The notes under the pieces are model-generated. The model had not been told where the DNA came from, did no database searches, and saw only the letters and a list, made by a program, of their open reading frames with translations. From assembly GCF_030453725.1 (NCBI RefSeq), contig NZ_JAKDJU010000006.1:1-46256 (forward strand): a DNA stretch of 46,256 bases, given 5' to 3'. Positions 41,237 through 46,256 of this stretch are shown here, piece by piece; position 1 is the first letter of the stretch; each line of letters begins with the position of its first letter. This DNA comes from Brevibacterium picturae (GTDB taxonomy: Bacteria; Actinomycetota; Actinomycetes; Actinomycetales; Brevibacteriaceae). The position numbers and the translations under genes were made by a program.

Positions 41237-44200
41237 ATGGTGTCTCAGGTCTCATATTCGGACATTGCAGAAGAGTGGAGGAAGCAGAAGGGGCAAGGTG
41301 CCCCGGAGAATTTCCTCGAAGCGTACTATCCGCGTTTCGAACCTGGCACAGCCGAAGCGGGAACAGAGGCACTGGCCGCGGCGGCCGCCTCGCACTACGC
41401 ACTGGGACTCGAGTACGACGGGCGATCACCGGCGATCTCCATCTACAATCCCGGAGTCGACTCTCCCGAGTTCCGTGACAACCACACCGTCATCGCGATG
41501 GTCCTGACGGACATGCCGCACCTCGTCTCCTCGACCGTCAGCGATCTGGCGACCAGCGGTCGGGCGATCCGTCAGGTCCACCACCCCATCATCGCCGTCG
41601 AAGGACAGGGTTCCGAGCTGTCGGTGCTGTCCCCGGCCGAGGCCCCGGCGGTCTCCGCCGACACCGCCGGCATCCCTCTCATCGCTGAAACCGCCGAGGC
41701 GGACGGGTCCGTCCTTCCGCAGCAGCAGTCCTGGATCCGCCTCGAGATCGATCGACTTCCCGAAGAGGAGCACGGCAAGCTCGAGGACCAGCTGCGCAGC
41801 GTCCTCGACTACGTCGTTGCCGCAGCCACCGATGCCAGCGCCATGGCGCTCCGGGCCAAGGACATCGCGAAGGAGCTGCAGGCGAAACCTCCGCGTTCAG
41901 ACCTCGCCTCCGAAGCCGAGGCCGCCGCGGAGCTGCTCAACTGGCTCGACGGCCATTTCACCTTCCTCGGATACCGCGAGTACGACTACTCCCATGATGA
42001 GAGCCAGAGCAGCCTCGAACCGATCGAGCACACATCCCTGGGCATCTCCACTCTGCGGCCGTTGGTGAAGTCGCGCCTGAGTCGGGCAGTGGCCGATAAG
42101 GCCGATGAGCCCCATGTGCTGGTGCTGACGAAGGCGAACTCACGTTCCCGGGTCATCCGGAGGTCCTTCATGGACTACATCGGGGTCAAGACCTTCGACG
42201 CAGCCGGTGAGATCGTCGGAGAACGTCGCTTCGTCGGTGTGTTCAAGCCCGAGTTCTACAACGACAGCGTCCTCAACATTCCGGTCATCAACCGCAAGGT
42301 GCGCAAGATCCTCTCCGCCAGCGGATTCCCCGCCGGATCCCATTCGGCGAACGAACTCCTGGGCATCCTCGAGACCTATCCGCGCGATGACCTCCTGCAC
42401 GATGGAACAGAGGCGATCTTCGAGGTCGTCATGCAGATCGTCGACATGCAGGAGCGTCGCCAGTCAAGGGTCTTCGTCCGCCGTGACCCCTACCAGCGGT
42501 TCGTCTCCGTCATCCTCTACCTGCCCCGCGACCTCTACGACACGGCGGCGCGCATGCGGGTCCAGGAGGTTCTGCGAAAGTTCTATCAGGCCGAAAGCGT
42601 CGACTTCGACGTGCTGCTGACCGAATCCGCGCTGGCCCGCATTCACTTCGTTGCCCGCGTCGCCCGTGATGTCGAACTGCCGCAGATCGATCCCGAAACC
42701 GTGGAGAAGCGGATCGTCGGCGCCGTGCGCTCCTGGTCAGAAGACGTCCACGCTTTCCTCGCGCCCACAGAGCGTGGAGACAGGGACAGCTCGGTCGCTC
42801 GCGCCGACCGGTGGTCAAAGGCGTTCCCACCCAGCTACGAAGAACACCACACACCGGCTGATGCGGTGGCCGACGTCGCACGGTTCGAAGCGCTGGAAGC
42901 CGGTCATGGTTCGGTTGTGCGACTCTACCGACCGGAGGACACCTCGGACGCCCCGGTGCGCTTGGCGCTCTATCGCGACGAGCGGGTCGGACTTTCGGAG
43001 GTGCTGCCGTTCCTCACCGCCTTCGGAGCAACCGTTCTCGACGAACGCCCGCATGAGCTGGACCTCGTCGACGGTACACACCGCTACATCTACGACTTCG
43101 GACTGACCTTCCCCGAAGGGCTCGACGATGCCGACTGCGAACGGATCTCAGATGCGTTCATCGCCGGCTGGGAGGGCAAGAAGGAAGCCGGGGTCTTCGA
43201 TCGTCTCGTCGTGTGCGGTATGCACTGGAAGCATGTGACGATCATCCGTGCACTGGGCAAATACCTGCGTCAGGCCGGTTTCACCTACTCCGACGCCTAT
43301 GTGGGCGAGGTCTACAGCGACAATCCGGATATCTCACGGCTGCTGGTGGACTACTTCTTCGCGAAGTTCGACCCGGCCACTGACGAGTCCGGTCGCGCAG
43401 ACAGGATGGTCGAACTCAACGAGTCGGTCGAGACGGCACTCAGCCAGGTCGCCAGCCTCGACGCGGACCGTGTGCTGCGTTCCTCTCTCGAACTGCTGCG
43501 CGCCACCGTGAGAACGAACTACTTCCTCGATGAGTCCGGCGAACTGCCGACGGCGCTCGTGCTCAAGATCCGAGCCAACGAGCTCAGTTTCGTGCCCAAG
43601 CCCAAACCGGCTCTTGAGATGTGGGTCTACTCGCCCCAGGTCGAAGGCGTGCACCTGCGCTTCGGCACAGTAGCCCGTGGCGGCCTGCGGTGGTCCGATC
43701 GTCGTGATGACTTCCGCACCGAGGTCCTGGGCCTCGTCAAGGCCCAGATGGTCAAGAACGCGCTCATCGTCCCGACAGGCGCCAAGGGTGGGTTCTTCCC
43801 CAAGCAGCTGCCTCCGATGAGCGACCGCGAAGCGTGGATGGCCGCTGGCCAGGCCGCCTACGAGGTCTTCATCGAAAGTCTGCTCGAAGTCGCCGACAAC
43901 CTCGTCTACTCCGCCGACGGCGGTGAGCAGGAGGTCGTCCATCCGGACCGTGTGATCCGCCACGACGGTGATGACTACTATCTCGTCGTCGCCGCCGATA
44001 AGGGAACCGCACGCTTCTCAGACGTGGCCAACGCCATCGCCGAGCGTCGCGGTTTCTGGCTCGGTGACGCCTTCGCCTCCGGCGGATCGGTCGGCTATGA
44101 CCACAAGAAGATGGCGATCACCTCCCGCGGCGCATGGATATCCGTCGAACGTCACTTCCGCGAACTCGGTGTCAACACCGCGGCCGATGACTTCAATGTC

Positions 44201-46129
44201 GTGGGCATCGGCGACATGAGCGGTGACGTCTTCGGAAACGGCATGCTGCGCAGCGAGCACATTCGGCTCGTCGCGGCCTTCGACCATCGGGACATCTTCC
44301 TTGATCCGAATCCCGATGCCGCACGCAGCTTCGTCGAACGCAAGCGCCTCTTCGACTTACCGCGCTCCAGCTGGCAGGACTACGATAGGGAGCTCATCTC
44401 CACCGGAGGCGGGGTCTTCCCGCGATCCGCGAAGTCCGTGGACCTCAGCCCCGAGGCCGCAGCGGCCCTGGGACTCGAGCCCGGCAGACGCAGCCCTGCC
44501 GAGCTGATGACGCAGATCCTCAAAGCACCTGTCGATCTCGTCTACAACGGCGGGATCGGGACCTACATCAAGTCTTCGGATGAGAGCCATAGCGATGTCG
44601 GCGACAAGGCCAATGACGCCATCCGCGTCGACGGTCGTGACCTGCGCAGCCGGGTCGTCGGAGAAGGCGGCAACCTCGGCGTGACCCAGTTGGGCAGAGT
44701 CGAAGCAGCGCTGAACGGCGTGGCGATCAACACCGATGCCGTCGACAACTCCGCAGGAGTCGACAGCTCCGACCACGAGGTCAACATCAAGCTGCTCCTG
44801 CGCACCCTGCTCCACAAGGGAGCTTTCGCAGCCGAGGATCGGGAACGCGTGCTGCTGTCCTTCACCGATGACGTCGCCGATCGGGTGTTGGCCAACAACT
44901 ACGCCCAGAACGTCGTCCTCGGTGAGGCACGGGCACAGACCGAATCGATGTCGGGCACCTACGGGCGGATGCTCAGTTATCTGGAGAAGAACGCCGACCT
45001 CGATCGTCAGGTCGAATTCCTGCCCGATGCGCTGGAACTGTCCACCCGTGACTTCAGCTCGTATGTCTCCCCGGAACTGGCCGTTCTGCTGGCCTACGCC
45101 AAGATGCATGCGGCCGATGAGATCCTCGACAGCGTGGTTCCCGATGAGGACTGGATGAGGCGGGAGCTGACCTCCTACTTCCCTGATTCCCTGGTCGAGA
45201 AGTACGGAGAGCTGATACCGGAGCACCCCCTGCACCGCGAGATCGCGACAGCGAAGCTCGTCAACCGGATGATCGACCGAGGTGGGCTCACCTACGTCTA
45301 CCGGATGCTGGAGGAGACGCCCGCCTCGGTGCCGCAGATCGCCCGTGTCTTCGTCGTCGTCTCCGAGATCTTCGGACTCGACGACTTCTTCGAGGCGGTG
45401 TGTGCACTCGACAATAAGGTGCCCACCTCAGTGCAGGTCCAGCTGCAGCACGCCTATGTGCGTCTGCTCGATCGGTCCTCTCGCTGGCTGGTGCAGCAGG
45501 CCCCCGACACACTCGACGTCGACTCCGGCATCGAGACGTACGGCAAGGTCGTCGCGGCGCTGCGGGCCAGGGTGCCCGACCTCGTCGATGGGTTCGACGC
45601 CGACAGCATGAGGGCCACGGCTCAGGGCTACATCGACGAAGGCGTGCCGAGCGAACTCGCGTGGCGCGCGGCAGCTCTGCTCGACGAATTCGCACTCCTC
45701 GACGTCGCCCAGCTGTCCGGCCGGACGAATGAATCCGCGGAGGATGTCGCAGAGGTGTACTACGCCGTCAACGACAAGTTCTCCGGTTCGCAGGTGCTGA
45801 CACTCATCGGCGCCCTCGACCGCAGCGACCGGTGGTCGGCACTGGCCCGCGGCTCATTGCGCGATGACTTCTACTCGGCCATCCTCTCTGTGGCCGGGAC
45901 AGTTCTCGCCGCGACGGACTCGCCGATCTCCGGGACTCCGGACGAGCGTGCCAAGCAGCGTCTGGCCGAATGGCTCGAACGCAATGACACAGTGGCCGCG
46001 CGGGTGCTGGATACGACCGAGACCATCCTCGGACTCGAGTCCGTCACCCAGGCCCCTCTGTCGGTGCTGCTGCGCATGATGCGCGGCGTGGTCCGCTCCT
46101 CGGCATGGGAATCGGAGCACGGTTTCTGA
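41237..46129 (+). CDS. gdh: NAD-specific glutamate dehydrogenase, large (180 kDa) class
   Basis: This enzyme deaminates L-glutamate to 2-oxoglutarate with NAD+. The ATG at 41237 has GAGGTG just upstream; the open frame begins at TTG 41213 without support. At 1630 residues it is typical of the class (mycobacterial enzyme about 1620). A long N-terminal regulatory region with ACT-like segments (~1-650) precedes the catalytic core. RGGLRWSDRRDDFRTEVLGL and ALIVPTGAKGGF (about 843-853) carry the substrate- and catalytic-lysine region; FNVVGIGDMSGDVFGNGML, and GEGGNLGVTQLGR (about 1141), belong to the nucleotide-binding part. The C-terminal ~400 residues are helical. This type is allosteric and catabolic. 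It is a single-gene transcript as far as the window shows. Confidence 0.96.
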   Translation: MVSQVSYSDIAEEWRKQKGQGAPENFLEAYYPRFEPGTAEAGTEALAAAAASHYALGLEYDGRSPAISIYNPGVDSPEFRDNHTVIAMVLTDMPHLVSSTVSDLATSGRAIRQVHHPIIAVEGQGSELSVLSPAEAPAVSADTAGIPLIAETAEADGSVLPQQQSWIRLEIDRLPEEEHGKLEDQLRSVLDYVVAAATDASAMALRAKDIAKELQAKPPRSDLASEAEAAAELLNWLDGHFTFLGYREYDYSHDESQSSLEPIEHTSLGISTLRPLVKSRLSRAVADKADEPHVLVLTKANSRSRVIRRSFMDYIGVKTFDAAGEIVGERRFVGVFKPEFYNDSVLNIPVINRKVRKILSASGFPAGSHSANELLGILETYPRDDLLHDGTEAIFEVVMQIVDMQERRQSRVFVRRDPYQRFVSVILYLPRDLYDTAARMRVQEVLRKFYQAESVDFDVLLTESALARIHFVARVARDVELPQIDPETVEKRIVGAVRSWSEDVHAFLAPTERGDRDSSVARADRWSKAFPPSYEEHHTPADAVADVARFEALEAGHGSVVRLYRPEDTSDAPVRLALYRDERVGLSEVLPFLTAFGATVLDERPHELDLVDGTHRYIYDFGLTFPEGLDDADCERISDAFIAGWEGKKEAGVFDRLVVCGMHWKHVTIIRALGKYLRQAGFTYSDAYVGEVYSDNPDISRLLVDYFFAKFDPATDESGRADRMVELNESVETALSQVASLDADRVLRSSLELLRATVRTNYFLDESGELPTALVLKIRANELSFVPKPKPALEMWVYSPQVEGVHLRFGTVARGGLRWSDRRDDFRTEVLGLVKAQMVKNALIVPTGAKGGFFPKQLPPMSDREAWMAAGQAAYEVFIESLLEVADNLVYSADGGEQEVVHPDRVIRHDGDDYYLVVAADKGTARFSDVANAIAERRGFWLGDAFASGGSVGYDHKKMAITSRGAWISVERHFRELGVNTAADDFNVVGIGDMSGDVFGNGMLRSEHIRLVAAFDHRDIFLDPNPDAARSFVERKRLFDLPRSSWQDYDRELISTGGGVFPRSAKSVDLSPEAAAALGLEPGRRSPAELMTQILKAPVDLVYNGGIGTYIKSSDESHSDVGDKANDAIRVDGRDLRSRVVGEGGNLGVTQLGRVEAALNGVAINTDAVDNSAGVDSSDHEVNIKLLLRTLLHKGAFAAEDRERVLLSFTDDVADRVLANNYAQNVVLGEARAQTESMSGTYGRMLSYLEKNADLDRQVEFLPDALELSTRDFSSYVSPELAVLLAYAKMHAADEILDSVVPDEDWMRRELTSYFPDSLVEKYGELIPEHPLHREIATAKLVNRMIDRGGLTYVYRMLEETPASVPQIARVFVVVSEIFGLDDFFEAVCALDNKVPTSVQVQLQHAYVRLLDRSSRWLVQQAPDTLDVDSGIETYGKVVAALRARVPDLVDGFDADSMRATAQGYIDEGVPSELAWRAAALLDEFALLDVAQLSGRTNESAEDVAEVYYAVNDKFSGSQVLTLIGALDRSDRWSALARGSLRDDFYSAILSVAGTVLAATDSPISGTPDERAKQRLAEWLERNDTVAARVLDTTETILGLESVTQAPLSVLLRMMRGVVRSSAWESEHGF

Positions 46130-46256
46130 GCAGTGACCGCAAGAGATCAGTGATAGCGTCAGATCATCGCTGACGTCGGCCCACATCGCCCGGCGAACAC
46201 ACGGCGAACAAGTCCCCCGGAATGGGCGCCAAAAACGGCCAGAGCAGGTGACCCTG
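46130..46256. other. Intergenic sequence after the glutamate dehydrogenase gene
   Basis: 127 bases to the window edge. Only short inverted repeats (GTCAG/CTGAC around 46158) are present; no clear terminator or gene start was recognised. Confidence 0.5.

Noticed and set aside
46130..46256. A terminator after the glutamate dehydrogenase gene
   Set aside because: Only 5-bp inverted repeats without a T-tract were found, too weak to call.

Overview
The window looks like chromosome from a high-GC actinobacterium in or near Micrococcales, most plausibly Brevibacterium or a close relative. The evidence is the high G+C, frequent GTG starts, dense ATGA/GTGA stop-start overlaps, and a gene set typical of Actinobacteria: WhiB2-type regulator, MtrAB-LpqB, DUF3499, DUF5719, a 180-kDa-class NAD-glutamate dehydrogenase, and CofE (F420) ligase. 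Gene content and order resemble, from memory, the Mycobacterium tuberculosis Rv3235-Rv3268 block, with rearrangements. The genus is an inference.

Layout. 1-441: 3' end of an NlpC/P60 cell-wall hydrolase. 796-2109: manA. 2405-5761 (minus): CoA-transferase subunits scoA/scoB, a TIGR03089-type protein and a CofE ligase with an extra C-terminal domain. 6223-11281 (plus): whiB, a 1043-residue glycosyltransferase/membrane fusion and a DUF5719 protein, joined by 4-nt overlaps, ending against a small degenerate metallopeptidase (minus). 11711-15056 (plus): DUF3499, phosphomannomutase and S-adenosylhomocysteinase, closed by a perfect 16-bp hairpin. 15088-22362: RDD (minus) and SpoIIM (plus), then a minus-strand operon of DUF58, MoxR ATPase, DUF4350, DUF4129 and a polytopic membrane protein. 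Divergent from it, 22495-26857 carries mtrA-mtrB-lpqB, followed by comF and hpf (to 28325). 28427-33243 interrupts the usual hpf-secA neighbourhood with a DUF418 membrane protein, a NarL-type two-component pair, a small anchored protein and a YcaQ/AlkX-like DNA glycosylase. 33298-35994: secA. 36017-40580: poorly characterised genes (DUF6459, LysM, a paired-barrel hypothetical, an excisionase-fold regulator, a SAF/CpaB-like protein, a CpaE/MinD-like ATPase with an altered P-loop, DUF6912). 40633-41097: DUF2505. 41237-46129: NAD-glutamate dehydrogenase.

Functional themes. Much of the window concerns the cell envelope: mannose-phosphate supply (manA, pmm), envelope glycan assembly (GT2 fusion, DUF5719), the MtrAB-LpqB growth and division control system, a MoxR/DUF58 chaperone-like cluster, SecA export, and a LysM/SAF/CpaE-like module. 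Housekeeping metabolism includes SAH hydrolysis, CoA transfer and glutamate catabolism.

I saw no rRNA, tRNA, CRISPR array, insertion sequence, phage gene or att site. The best candidates for undescribed biology are the 36.0-40.6 kb module, the CofE fusion with a degenerate nitroreductase-like tail, and the whiB-coupled GT2/DUF5719 operon.
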